64,000 nt of DNA from Akebia trifoliata. Lineage: Eukaryota; Streptophyta; Magnoliopsida; Ranunculales; Lardizabalaceae. This document shows, piece after piece, positions 1-10,575 of this stretch. Position numbers and translations under genes: made by a program. Below the pieces are notes generated by a model. That model had not been told where the DNA came from. It did not search any database and was given only the letters and a program-made list of their open reading frames with translations. The number at the start of each line of letters is the position of its first letter. The stretch's first letter is position 1. The stretch is from positions 18,028,248 through 18,092,247 of the forward strand of contig CM030710.1 of assembly GCA_017979445.1 (NCBI GenBank), written 5' to 3'.

Positions 1-2149
1 GGAGATTGTAAAAAAATAAATAAAAAAGAAATAAAAGAAATCTTTTACTTTATTATCCATATTTTTTAGGTGTATGTCCATCCATTTTTGGATAGTAAGA
101 GATTTGTTTTTTATTTATTTATTTATTTATTGATTATCAGTGTTTTTTATTTTGTTTTTCTCATGTGTGCAGTTTTTTTTAAAAGAAACAAGTTGTGTTA
201 TTCATTGACAGCAAGCATAAAAGCAAAATATAGTTTTTTTTTAATGCTGCTAGCGAACAGCACTCATAGGCAGCAACATTTTTTTTTTTTTTTAAAAGGG
301 CTGGTGTGCCATAAAAAAATCATTTTTTATTTTCTGTTATCTTCTTCTCCAATAGACGAAGATAGAAAACAACGTGGAGAGGGGCAGCAACGTCCCTCCT
401 TTCTCTCTTTCTCTCTCCCTCTCTCTCTCTAATGTTGTAGGGGACCATCTTCTGCTGAATTTTTTGTTTTGCTGAGAAAGAGCTATCTCTTTAACGTTGG
501 CTGCTGCTCTTACTTAGAGATCAAGAGATTGATGGAGCCTCGTCCATGGATTTCTTGAAATCGTAATTGAAATTTTCTGATTTCAAATTTGAAATTGATT
601 TAATTATATTTGGGACTGAATTATGAAGTTCCTGTTTGTTGATTCGATGGGAGAATCAATTTCATTTGTCATAAAGCAAAATTAGAATTCGTTTGTTTTG
701 AAGCATTGATCGGACGAAAATTGTGGTTTTAATTATTGAGGAGGATTGGAGAACGATGATGAATGGGTTGAGATCGAATTATTTTGAAAGAGAGAAGGAA
801 GTTGATCATTGCAACTCGTCGTCCATGGCGAGAACTTATAGATCCATCAATTTTTTATTCGACCGTACAGTTTGGGTGAAGCAACGGTTCGAGTTAATTA
901 CGCCATTATTGTGTTATTGATACTGTTTTTAAATCTTTTATGGCATCTAATATCAATGATCGCGTTCTTGGACGTGTTTGTTGGTCGTCTTTTCCTATAC
1001 ATCTTTCGTGATGAACCCCTTATGTTGTTTAATCAAACGTTAGATGATCGTTGTTTCTAATTGTGCTGAGTGTGATTACGATTGTTGCCCTGATTTCTTA
1101 CTCATGTGCGGTTGAATGTTCTGATTTTGCCTATAGTTGGGGCTATAATAGTTGGCTTTCATGTGGCTTTTAGGATTACAAATGATCTGTTTTTCAATGA
1201 ACAAAAAGGTTTTGCTTTTGGTTGTGGTGCCAAGTTATAGTCACGTGTGAATCTAATGATTTTAATTTTTGTTATCTAGACTTCGATTTGAATCAAGTGC
1301 AGTTCAGCCTTATTCATTCAATCTGACATTGGGGTCCTTCAATTGTGATGTAATGGACCTAGTTTGAAGAGGTGGAAATTTCTACAAACATTTCTTTTAT
1401 ATTTGCTTTATGGAAAGCTTAACATTTCTAAAGTTTGATTTGATTGGCATTGTTTATAATAGCTTTCCAATAATATATTTACATGGAGTCCAGATTTGAT
1501 TTTACTATGGCTCGTTGAGCTCGCAATGGCATGATCCAATGCCAAGTCCATGAATTTTGAAAGAAATTTTTTTTAATATGTATATACTTTCCCCTTCAAT
1601 TAGGACTTTAGTCAAAAGTCAATATTTTCACAAAGTTGGATCTAAGCATGTTATTTTTTAGTATTATTTTTTGATCCAAATATTTTCCTTGAAATCTAAA
1701 AGGCCATGGCATTGGATTATCAGTCACGTGGGCCCAACGACACTTTGTAACTTTCGAAATCTTAATGTGGTAGTCGAGGTAATCTAAGTTCTCACTGAGA
1801 AGTTTGTTGAATAACAAATTTGAAAAAAATCAAAAATCTCTTTATCTCAACAACTACCATCATATCCTCAATTCAATATTCTTTGAGAATCTCGATTTAT
1901 TTAGGATTGCTTAAAGCGATCCTTGAAAGAAAAAAAAAAATTTTCTTGTGCCTATCTCAATGTTTATGTGCCATCTTTGATTGATCACTCTCGTTCTATT
2001 TGGCCATCATCTAGTTGATTGTCTATCTAATATGCCATGATTCGATTGATATACATTTTGATGTGCGTGTTTTAATCTTAATCTTGATGCTTTAGATATT
2101 TATGTTGTATGATCACATTTTCTAATATGCGTATTTTAGTGATGTGATT
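1..2149 (+). other. E1 variable 5' leader
   Basis: Non-coding. Poly-T and poly-A rich start, a CT-rich run near 400-432, then about 1.4 kb with no similarity I can see to the same interval of E2 or E4. The beginning (TGCTG...CAGCA near 245-262, the GGTGTGCCATA string near 303) and the end (ATATCCTCAATTCAATAT near 1861) do resemble the other copies. The CT-rich stretch followed by AT-rich sequence looks like a plant 5' UTR and first intron, so capture from a host gene is possible but unproven. The short ORFs here are not conserved. Confidence 0.6.
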
Positions 2150-2960
2150 TGGCCCATGGGCCCATTTATTCGAAAAGGTCTTGGGCACACCCCACCTTGT
2201 TTTGCACACACCACTAGCACGTTTACTGTTTTGCACGTTTACACATCCCATTTAGCCAACGTGGCACTAGTGCGTGGCCTGGTCTCTTCGGAGATGCGAC
2301 GCCATGCATGAAAATCACAACTCCAGTCACGTACCTTAGGGTATATCAAACTGGGGCATCAATACCGTCTGATCAAGTGATTCTGAGAAGTATATTGATG
2401 CACCTAGGCTGGAGCGACCTGAGCCTTTGACCTATTGTGAGCCACACAGTCACATGTCCCGATTGCCAATGTAGTATTAGTACGTGGTCGGTCCCCTCGT
2501 GGGATGCCAAACCATTTATGAAAGCTACAACTCTTGACTCGTACCCATAGGTATGTAAAAGATAATCTAAGTACATCAATTGCACTTCTTGGTCAAAACT
2601 AGTGCCTAAGCGAGATCCTGCCCTGTTGTACCCTACTGTACGAGGGGGATAGACTACGTCTATTCTAGACGAGTGGTATTTAAGTGGGCCCTTGCTCAGC
2701 ATCGTGCGCTACCTCTCAACTAGGGATCAAACTGGCTGTTTTTGACTTCAGAGAAGTGAATTGAGGTTGTAGATTATCACCTGTATGGTATATCAAACTA
2801 AGTCACCACGTATCGAGAGGTATATAGGTGTATTTGGGCAAGGGTAGCCAGATAAAATGCATTGCACATAGTAGGCTTAGAGTTTAGAAACCTCCCTATA
2901 GGTCACGACCTTAACTGACTATGGGTGTTCCCAGGTTGCTCTATTTAATCCAACCAAAAG
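2150..2960 (+). other. E1 conserved leader module with internal duplication
   Basis: Starts at GGCCCATGGGCCC and is closely matched at 12861-13680 (E2) and 46018-46805 (E4), with its second half also at 20973-21621 (E3). Inside it a block of about 105 bases occurs twice about 210 bases apart: GTCCC..GCCAACGTGGCACTAGTGCGTGG near 2240, and a diverged copy near 2455. Each block runs on through ATGAAA..ACAACTC to CGTACC. It is the best-conserved part of the leader, while flanking leader sequence is replaced between copies. No frame is kept across copies, so it is more likely an RNA or DNA signal than a gene. Confidence 0.65.
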
Positions 2961-3435
2961 GTAAGTGGGTGGACCGGTCCACACCGCTCCAATCAAACTC
3001 GCAATATCGATCCAACCCAATAAACTTAATTGATGAGACATATTCGTCAATATCAAGTTAAACCAATTAGCCCCATTGGCAAATGGATCTTATGGATCAA
3101 CATATGGACCGGTTGAACTAATTGATTTGAAAATATGAGATAAAGTGATGCAAGTGGAATATTCAGATCCATTGGGTCGAACAGGCCCAAACTCAAATGG
3201 GTACATAGTCCCAATCACCTTGCATTGGCCAATTTAATTCAATGGATTGAATATTTCATACTTCACAAGATCAGTAAATTATGTTCATGTAATATTTCTT
3301 GATCGAAATATTTCATTGGTTAAAGATTTTGAATCTAGGGGTAAACTTTACCCATGCTATCAAGAGAAACCTCTATTTATTAAAAGTCTACTCTAGGGTC
3401 CGTAACTAGTAATCCACCTTTGATGGGGTTTTCAG
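2961..3435 (+). other. Putative intron upstream of gag in E1
   Basis: The donor is AAAAG|GTAAGT and the acceptor TTTTCAG|GG. The donor is repeated at the same place in E2 (13681) and E3 (21622). Similarity between the distant E1 and E3 resumes right after the acceptor AG (ATCATTGCACCCAAAC against ATAATTGATCCCAAAC) although the sequence before it has diverged. The segment occupies the place taken by ORF1 in E4. Splicing is inferred from these signals only. Confidence 0.5.
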
Positions 3436-3532
3436 GGTTATCATTGCACCCAAACTCAAGCGTCTACATCCTAGTTGAAGTCGTAAGTCCAATCGGTTAG
3501 AGCAAACGTCAGTACTAAGTCAACAGACAGAA

Positions 3533-4759
3533 ATGACTTCAGAATCTGAGCTCACAGAGATCCGTAAGATCTTGGCAGCTTTTGCCAATGATATCAACAG
3601 TATAAGAAGCAAAGTGGAAGTCTTAGAACAGATTTCAGAATCAACTGGCAATCCCATTGATGATCCTAAAGGAAAAAGGGTAGAAGAAAATACAGCGAGC
3701 CATGCCCATGAAGTCTTCGAACTCGATGGAAACGAAGAGTATGTTGATGAGAATCCAGTGTTAGCCAACAGAATGTCTCAACTGGAGTCAGCTATGAAGA
3801 GTATAAAGGGTATCGATGAAATTGCAACGGGCATTGAAGCCCTGAACCGTATCCCTAGAATTCATCTGCCAGAGAAGTTTGTGATGCCTGAAATGGACAA
3901 GTTCAGTGGGGTAGGTTGTGCAAAAACACATCTTAAAGTGTATGTTACTAACATGCGCACTATGGGGCTTGGTAACGAACATATGACATTACTGTTTCAA
4001 CGAACTCTGTCAGGATCAGCTCTACGATGGCTGATGTCTGAAGATCCAGCTACAGTAGGTACATGAGAGAATATGTCAAAGACTTTCTGGCATCAGTACA
4101 AATACAGTACCGAAATTGAAACTTCAAGAAGGGACTTGGAGTCAACTAAACAGAAGAATGGGGAAACATTTACTGACTTCATCGGTCGTTGGAGGGCTAA
4201 GGCTGCACAAATGTGGGATAGACCTTCAGAGAAAGAACAAGTGGCTATTATCTTAAAAAACCTCTCGCAAGGGTATGCCCGACATCTAGTCTCCCAATAC
4301 CTTCCTACATTCGAGTCTCTATTGCAAGCTGGTAGCCAATTGGAAGATGCTTTCGCTTCCGGAATCCTTTCCAATCCTTCGGACAACAAGTTCAAAAAGC
4401 CTTTCACCAATTCCAAGTCTAGCGCTGATCACGCCTATGTAGCCAATACGTCTACTACACCCGTCCAATCTACTATCTTGCCTAGTAACCAAGTTAATCC
4501 TAGTCAACCTCGACCACGTAGGAAATTTACCAGTCTTGGTATGCCTTTGAGCATTGTCTTTAAGAAACTATTAAGTAAATGGCTCATTGCACCTCTCCAA
4601 CCTCGACCTTTACCAAATCCATTCCCCACTTCTCACAATCCCAACCTATTTTGTGATTTTCACCAAAATTCCGGTCATCTCACTGATCGTTGCGTAGCTC
4701 TTCGTCATACAGTTCAAGACCTCATTGACGCCAATAAAGTTACTGTTCGTACCCCTTAG
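3533..4759 (+). pseudogene. gag of E1, broken by one in-frame stop
   Basis: Capsid/nucleocapsid-like gag of the gypsy type, which would package element RNA in cytoplasmic particles. The ATG at 3533 (MTSESELTEI) matches the E4 gag start. The core carries the retrotransposon gag signature (SGSALRWLM, later FTDFIGRWRAKAAQMWDRP) and ends with a zinc-knuckle-like CDFHQNSGHLTDRC (C-x2-H-x4-H-x4-C). At 4064-4066 a Trp codon present in E2 and E4 has become TGA; the frame then continues to a TAG at 4757-4759 that E2 shares. About 408 codons in all. Protease sequence does not follow, so this copy was gag-only before it acquired the stop. Confidence 0.9.
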
Positions 4760-6103
4760 CAGACACATGTTACTACCAACCCTCTACCCATTTACCAATC
4801 TCCTCAGACTTTGAACATGGTATCCAATACTCAACTCTCGTTTGACCCAATCCTCTCATCCGATTAGTTAATCATAAACCTCCTAGCCCCTTCTTACCAG
4901 AGTGACGGTTCCTAATGAGGTTTTTACCACCAAACGCAGTCTTGGCCAAGAGAGAAGAAGTAAGTCTGAAGAATGCAAAGAATCTGAAGAAGAAGACTCA
5001 GTCCAACCATTTAGAAATAGTTTCTCGAGTTCTCTTTCTGTAATCAAGTCCGTTATCGGTAATTGTCTTTAGTTGTTTATGAGTCTTGAGTCTAGTTCTT
5101 TCTATCAATTCAGTAATCAAGTTTGTCTTTTTATTTCTTATTTTGTTCTAGTCAAGTTAGTTTGTCGAGTCTGCAATGGTGTCAGTCGCCAATCTAAATT
5201 TAATTGAATAAAGAAAATTTTTGAATGCCTTGAGCGCATTAACGAGTTAACTAATAACTGGCTTCAAAGAGGAATTCCATTAATAAGGAACCCCCTCTTG
5301 AATGAGAAGATAAATGTCTTGCCCGACGAACTAAAGGTCATTGACCTCGGGACAAAAATAATTCCCGAGAAATTCTGATTGGAACTAACTTATCCCTAGA
5401 GGAGCACAAAGAGATGATGAATTTATTCAGAAAATTCAAAAGACTTGCTTACATTGTCCTATGAGGATATGTCGGTTAAATTTGGAGTGTTGTTTAACAT
5501 GAAATATATACCCATCCTGTGAGAACACCACATATACAAACCAGAATTGACTGACATAGTCAGAGGAGGGATAATAAAATGTATCAGTGCTGGAATTTTA
5601 AAATCGATGGAATAGTTGAAGCAGTCAGTAAAAATCTCAAGATAATCATCGTGAAAATGTGTCAATCACACATCACACCGGGATTGGCCAGAGAAGTTAC
5701 CATTCGCATTATGGACATATTACACTTCAATACAGTCTTCTACTAGAGTCACTCTAGTATGATATAGAAGCAATCTTACCGGTTAAAAGGGAAAATCCTG
5801 TATCTCAAGGTCTTGATGGAAGTTAATTGTTAGAAATAGATTGGGTCTGTCAATGGAGAGGAGTCACTAGCATGTTTGACAAGAAAGTCAAAGTTCATCA
5901 CTTATAAGTCTAGGATCTAAGCATCAGACTACCCAAAAAAAATTTGAGTACTCTTCCTCGATCATAGAAAGTTTGAACTAAACTGGGTTGATTCAATCAT
6001 TAAGGAAATATTATCTGGAAAAACTGTTAGACTTCAAGATCATGATGGAATCGAATTACCAGAGTCAACCAAACTTGACCGGATCAAATGGTACTACATT
6101 TAA
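4760..6103 (+). pseudogene. Collapsed pro-pol relic of E1
   Basis: Degenerate sequence whose pieces align in order with E4. They are the gag-pro spacer (near 4900-4925), the serine-rich linker (5040-5220), the region before RT (5330-5480, ending near the E4 DVFAWSYEDMPG segment), then a jump to the middle of integrase (from about 5652) and the integrase C-terminus ending in TAA at 6101-6103. Protease, the RT fingers and palm with its YVDD, both RNase H domains and the integrase catalytic core are missing. Stops and frameshifts are dense. E2 has the same joints, so the deletions predate both copies. Confidence 0.85.
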
Positions 6104-6243
6104 GGAGGTCATCTTTGGTCGAATCAATTTTCCTGCTATCCAGTTCATTATCCCCTTTCTCAACCCTTTGCAGCCTTTTCAAAAAAAAAATGATGCCTTT
6201 TTCTTTCTCAGCTCGATCACCGAACCTAGGGGAGGGAAAATTC

Positions 6244-6322
6244 GAACTACGTTTTGGTCTAATCCCAAAATTCTGGGGTACGTAGGCAACCTGAGAAATT
6301 ACTTCAGGCCCGACCACATCAA
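6244..6322 (+). other. E1 copy of a conserved, foldable 3' UTR motif
   Basis: CTACGT at 6247-6252 is complementary to ACGTAG at 6280-6285 and encloses a CCCA/TGGG hairpin. It is followed by CCTGA (6290-6294) complementary to TCAGG (6304-6308). The sequence is present about 140 bases after the pol stop in all four Ogre copies and differs mostly where pairing is kept. The 6104-6243 stretch before it carries nothing else I recognise. Confidence 0.6.
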
Positions 6323-6610
6323 AATAAAAAAAAATAAAAATAGATTCCCCGACAAAGAAAAAAACTAAAAAGAAAAGAAAAAAATTGTCAAAGTGGGAAA
6401 GAAAATTCAAGGAAAAAGAAAATAATTTAAAAGGAAATGCCACACAAGAGGCATTTGGATTTTTGAGCCTCAAGATTCTTTTATTTTTATACCCAGTCCT
6501 AAGCTTATCAATGAAAGTCCTCCTAAGTACTGTGCGAAAAGTCAAGGAAGATAGCAAAGCATGATCAGACAGCAACTCTAGAAGTTCAGACAGGAAAAAA
6601 AAGGAGCCTG

Positions 6611-6814
6611 CTAGGTTGAAAACCCAAAAGGGCAATTTAGGCAAAAATTAAGGCAAGTTCGCGAGGTTAAAAATCTGAAAGGATGACCTTGGCAACAATC
6701 AAAGCAAGAAAAAAAGAAAAAATTATAAGCTCGCCAGATCGAAAACCTAAAAAGGTGATCTAGGCAAAAGTTAGAGCATGCTCGCTAGATTGAAATCCTG
6801 AATATGCAATCTAG
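6611..6814 (+). other. E1 array of four short hairpins
   Basis: Four units, each an 8-base outer arm, an A-rich spacer, a small inner hairpin and the returning arm. The arm pairs are CTAGGTTG 6611/CAATTTAG 6633, CGAGGTTA 6662/TGACCTTG 6684, CCAGATCG 6734/TGATCTAG 6756 and CTAGATTG 6785/CAATCTAG 6807. Pairing holds through G-U wobbles apart from one mismatch in the third. Homologous arrays occur in E2, E3 and E4. No protein frame is conserved across it. Confidence 0.6.
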
Positions 6815-7440
6815 GCAAAACTTAGAGCTATCAAAAAATAAAAGAAAATCTCCGTTGAGTTGAGAAGCTGAAAAGGTAGCCCATGCCAAAATATCAGAAG
6901 TCCGAATGATCAAGTTTCAATACCCAGTTTGAACCAAATATAGACTCAGTGGATACAAGTATCTCGTCTATGATTGATCTGAAGAGTTTCATGTCCCTAA
7001 GCGAACCGACGGGGAGAAAGAACAAATTCTTTGATGAATTTCAGAAAGAAATATTTTGTTCCAATTTCTTTGAGCCTGACTCAAAATCTTCAATATAAAA
7101 AGTAAAAATTAAAAATTAAACCATTATTGCGCTTGCAGTAATCAAGGATATCAAATTTTCATAACAAGGGCACTTCCTTTTTCTAAAGAGTAAAGTTTCC
7201 CCCCTTACACTAGGGGCATTTATTTTCAAATTATGTTCAATTATCCCCAGTGCAATGTTTCTTGTCAAACTAGAGGCATTTTTGTTCTGATGCCTAGTCA
7301 ATTTCAACCCCAAAGGATAAGGTTAACTTTGAAAACTCCTCAGATTCAAAGAGAGTTAAAATATTTATCGGACCTTCATCAAATCCAACTTTTTATTATA
7401 AAAAAAAAATCAAATGCGAGGTTAATCCCCCGATTGTTCC
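6815..7440 (+). other. E1 3' UTR spacer with repeated AGGGGCATT-like motifs
   Basis: Non-coding and AT-rich. Variants of ACTAGGGGCATTT recur (7211, 7271; a related form near 6447) and resemble the polypurine tract that precedes the LTR. E2 lacks about 200 bases of this spacer. No gene is visible. Confidence 0.5.
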
Positions 7441-8462
7441 CTCAAAGCTTAGTTCATCATTCTTGCACCCTGGGCAGGTAGAATAGAACTACCTAAAAAA
7501 GAAAAAAATTAGTTCATTACTCTTTCACCCTGGGCAGGTAGAGTAGGACTCCCAAAAAAACTAGTTCATTACTCTTTCACTCCGATTAGGTAGAGTAGAA
7601 CTTCCCAAAATAATTAGTTTATTACTCTTTCACCCTAGGCAGGTAGAGTAGGACTCCCAAAAATCTTAGTTCATTACTCTTTCACTCCGAGTAGGTAGAG
7701 TAGAACTTTCCCAAAAACAAAAATTAGTTCATTACTCTTTCACCCTGGGCAGATAGAGTAGGACTCTCAAAAAACTTAGTTCATTACTCTTTCACTCTGA
7801 GTAGGTAGAGTAGAACTTTCCCAAAAATAAAAATTAGTTCATTACTCTTTCACCCTGGGCAGGTAGAGTAGGACTCCTAAAAAATTAGTTCATTACTCTT
7901 TCACTCCGAGTAAGTAGAGTAAAACTTCTAAAAAAAATTAGTTCATTACTCTTTCACCCTAGGCAGGTAGAGTAGGACTGTCAAAAAGCTTAGTTCATTA
8001 CTCTTTCACTCCGAGTAGGTAGAGTAGAACTTTCCCAAAAACAAAAATTAGTTCATTACTCTTTCACCCTGGGCAGGTAGAGTAGGACTCCAAAAAAATT
8101 AGTTCATTACTCTTTCACTCCGAGTAGGTAGAGTAGAACTTCCCAAAAAAAATAGTTCATTACTCTTTCACCCTAGGAAGGTAGAGTAGGACTCTCAAAA
8201 AGCTTAGTTCATTACTCTTTCACTCAGAATAGGTAGAGTAGAATTTTTCAAAAAAAATAAAATTTGTTCATTACTCTTTTACCCTGGGCAGGTAGAGTAG
8301 GACTCCCAAAAAAATTAGTTCATTACTCTTTCACTCCAAGTAGGTAGAGTAGAACTTCCCAAAAAAATTAGTTCATTACTCTTTCACCCTAGGCAGGTAG
8401 AGTAGGACTTTCATAAAATTAGTTTATTACTCGTTCACCTAGGGTAGGTAGAGGAAGACATT
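7441..8462 (+). repeat. Tandem repeat, about 19 units of 50-57 bp in two alternating types
   Basis: Each unit starts TTAGTTCATTACTCTTTCAC and ends in an A-run. Two types alternate for most of the array: one with CCTGGGCAGGTAGAGTAGGACT, the other with TCCGAGTAGGTAGAGTAGAACT, giving a dimeric higher-order period of about 105 bp. E2 has the same array (about 17 units); E3 and E4 have unrelated arrays in the same place. Tandem repeats before the 3' LTR are a known trait of Tat/Ogre elements and a proposed source of plant satellites. Confidence 0.9.
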
Positions 8463-8831
8463 CAAATTTTGCTCAGATTATGCTCACTTTGCTCAGATTA
8501 TGCTCAGTTTATGCTCAGATTATGCTTAGTTTTTTTTTCTCAATCTTTGCTCAGTTTCACACAATACATATACTCACACTTGCACTTTTTAGTCAAGGAG
8601 AATTCTCTAAAATTCAAGAATATGACATTGTTAGTGAGAGCTCACGCTCAAGGACCTAACAACTTTTTAGTTCGGGGAGAGTTTTACGTTCAAGGATCCG
8701 AACATCCTGACGAATTGCTAAATCTGGCTGTAAAATGAACTGTCACTAGCTTTGGCATTCGGATATCACACTATCTACCAAAATAGATTTGCTATCTAGT
8801 TTGCTTCAACCCTCTGTCAAAGAAGGGCATC
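8463..8831 (+). other. E1 conserved 3' tail and polypurine tract
   Basis: GCTCAGATTATGCTCA repeats (8469-8525) lead into a block conserved in all four copies, ending with the purine tract AAAGAAGGGCATC directly before the LTR. An open frame, about 50 codons of which are shared, ends at TGA 8736-8738, a stop shared with E3 and E4. The block contains three loose repeats centred on AAGGA(T/C)C(T/C)GA. The purine tract would prime plus-strand DNA synthesis. Confidence 0.7.
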
Positions 8832-10556
8832 TGTAGACACCATATTTTTACACTCGCCTAATTAATCAATTCGTCAACCTGATCGCAATGATTCCCAATG
8901 ATGGATGTGTATTCCATTGCTTTATTTTGTTACCAGAAGTGTTTCAAAAATCCGGATGAGGTATCTCGAATTGATAAAATTGTAGAAACCACGATACGCT
9001 ACGAAAATACAACTACAGAAACATAGAAATCATCATTTTACAGACAAAAAAAAGTTTCAAGATAAAAATCACTAAAAAATGATCAAATTACCAAAATACC
9101 CCTAACATCAAAATATCCTTAGAGCCTACATTACGCTTAGGAAAACCCATTCAAACATATAAAACAACAAATCAAAATCAAATAAATCATTTCGCCAATT
9201 TTAACAGAATTTGACAAAATTACAAAAATACCCCTCATAAAGTTCATGACCATTTCACACAAAAAATTTCATAAATGACACAAACTAATATTTCCATTGA
9301 ATTCCTTATGAAAAATCGATTCTAAAACATCCTAGAACATTAAAAACCGACTTAAAACGTGAAAAGTCCTCTCCGGGGGTAAAACGATAATTTCACAATT
9401 TTCATAATTAAAAATTTTGAAATTAATATATAAAACATTAAATAATTAAAGTGAAACATTAATGAAATTAATTTAAAATTTTGAACTAAAAAAATCGATC
9501 AATCGGGCTCTCATGAAAAATTGTTGAGGGTTCGTGAGATATTTCTTTAAGGACCCCTCCATTTGGGTGTCCAAAGAATTAAAGATATAATAGAGGGGGG
9601 TGTTCCAAAAATTTAAAGTCAATCAAGCAAGACTAAAGTCAAGATATTAAAGTCAATCAAGAAAGAATAAAGTCAAAATTAAAGTCAAAGTCAAGATATT
9701 AAAAGTCAATCAATTAAGACTAAAGTCAAAATATTAAAAGTCAATCAAATAAGACCAAAAGTCATAATAGAGTTCTAATTAAATAATAACTCAATCTAAT
9801 AGAGTTCTAACTAAAACACAACTCCACCAAAAACAATTCTAATTAAAACACAACTCTATCTAAAACAAGTCTAACTAAAACACAATTCTATTTAAAAGAA
9901 CTCTAATTAAACACTAACTCCATCAAAATCAACCCCTAAAAAATCTATAAATAGGGGTGCTCACACCTTATTTTCATATCAAATCATAAACCCTAAGAGA
10001 AGTAGGTCTAAAAGCCCCCCTAGCCTCCCATAAACCCTAGTTTTAGAGTTCCAACTCCTTACCTGACATCCTTCATTCAATTTTAGCCTAAAAAACACCT
10101 AAAAACCCTTCCAAAACACCCTAAAATCCATAACAAACTCGAAGAATCCAGATAAAAAAGGAGATACCTTGTCTCGAAGATCAGAAATTAAATTCGGAGA
10201 CAGAACGAAGTAAGGAATACGGTACAAGGAACAATTTTTGTCGGATCTGAGGGAACAAGGTCTTTGCCATCAGAAAGGTATAATTTCTTACTTTTTATTA
10301 TTATCTAGGTTTTTTTTTAGCAATGTAACTTATTTGAGAAATTAGTAGAGAACGGTTTGGCCGGGTGGGGTTGGTGCCTAACACCTTCCAACCCCGTAAC
10401 ATGATCCCCGAATTTAGTTTTTTTCTGTTATAGATTAATTTTTTTATCCGTTTAGAGTCATTGATCGGTTCCTAGACAGTAATAACTAGGTGGCGACTCC
10501 CAAACCTCAAGGGTCAAAAGCGGATCCGCGCACCCCGCGGATAGAGGGCGCTTTCA
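8832..10556 (+). repeat. Ogre LTR shared by E1 (3') and E2 (5'), 1725 bp
   Basis: Begins TGTAGACACC and ends GGGCGCTTTCA; the ends are confirmed by the duplications flanking the solo LTRs of this family. A purine tract precedes it and a primer site follows, so it closes E1 and opens E2. The U3 part has short repeats of AAAGTCAATCAAG.AAGACTA (about 9615-9770) and of CTAATTAAAACACAACTC (about 9780-9930). A TATA box, TATAAATAG, lies at 9946-9954. The large AT-rich stretch without ORFs is normal for this LTR. Confidence 0.95.
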
Positions 10557-10557
10557 G

Positions 10558-10575
10558 TGGCGACTCCATTGGGGA
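10558..10575 (+). other. Primer-binding site of E2
   Basis: TGGCGACTCCATTGGGGA begins two bases after the LTR. The E4 version is TGGCGACTCCGCTGGGGA. The position and the leading TGG fit a tRNA 3' end; from what is known of Ogre elements I take it as the tRNA-Arg type. Two mismatches to E4 may weaken priming. Confidence 0.8.

Larger units (their letters stand above)
1..10556 (+). mobile_element. E1: Ogre/Tat-type Ty3/gypsy element, non-autonomous, left end outside the window
   Basis: Internal region 1-8831 plus its 3' LTR 8832-10556. Order read from the sequence: variable leader, conserved leader module, putative intron, gag relic, collapsed pol relic, structured 3' UTR, tandem repeat, conserved tail with polypurine tract, LTR. 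Aligning position 60 with E2 suggests the missing 5' LTR lies only a few hundred bases left of the window. Compared with E4 it lacks ORF1, protease, RT, both RNase H domains and the integrase core, so it could move only with help in trans. Its 3' LTR also serves as the 5' LTR of E2. Confidence 0.88.

Noticed and set aside
70..432. 120-codon ORF at the start of the E1 leader
   Set aside because: Homopolymer-driven, lies in the unique cassette region, no domain and no counterpart in E2 or E4.
2373..2702. Antisense ORF in the leader module, with counterparts at 13021-13419, 21015-21203 and 46225-46566
   Set aside because: E1/E3 and E2/E4 use different frames over the same DNA because of small indels, so there is no conserved protein. 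Some Tat elements have an antisense gene, but near the 3' LTR.
6084..6644. A 186-codon reverse ORF over the 3' UTR of E1
   Set aside because: Absent from E2 and E4 at protein level; F/L-rich because of A-rich forward sequence.
7441..8462. Regular repeats resembling a CRISPR array
   Set aside because: Units are contiguous variants of one another with no unique spacers, inside a plant retrotransposon.
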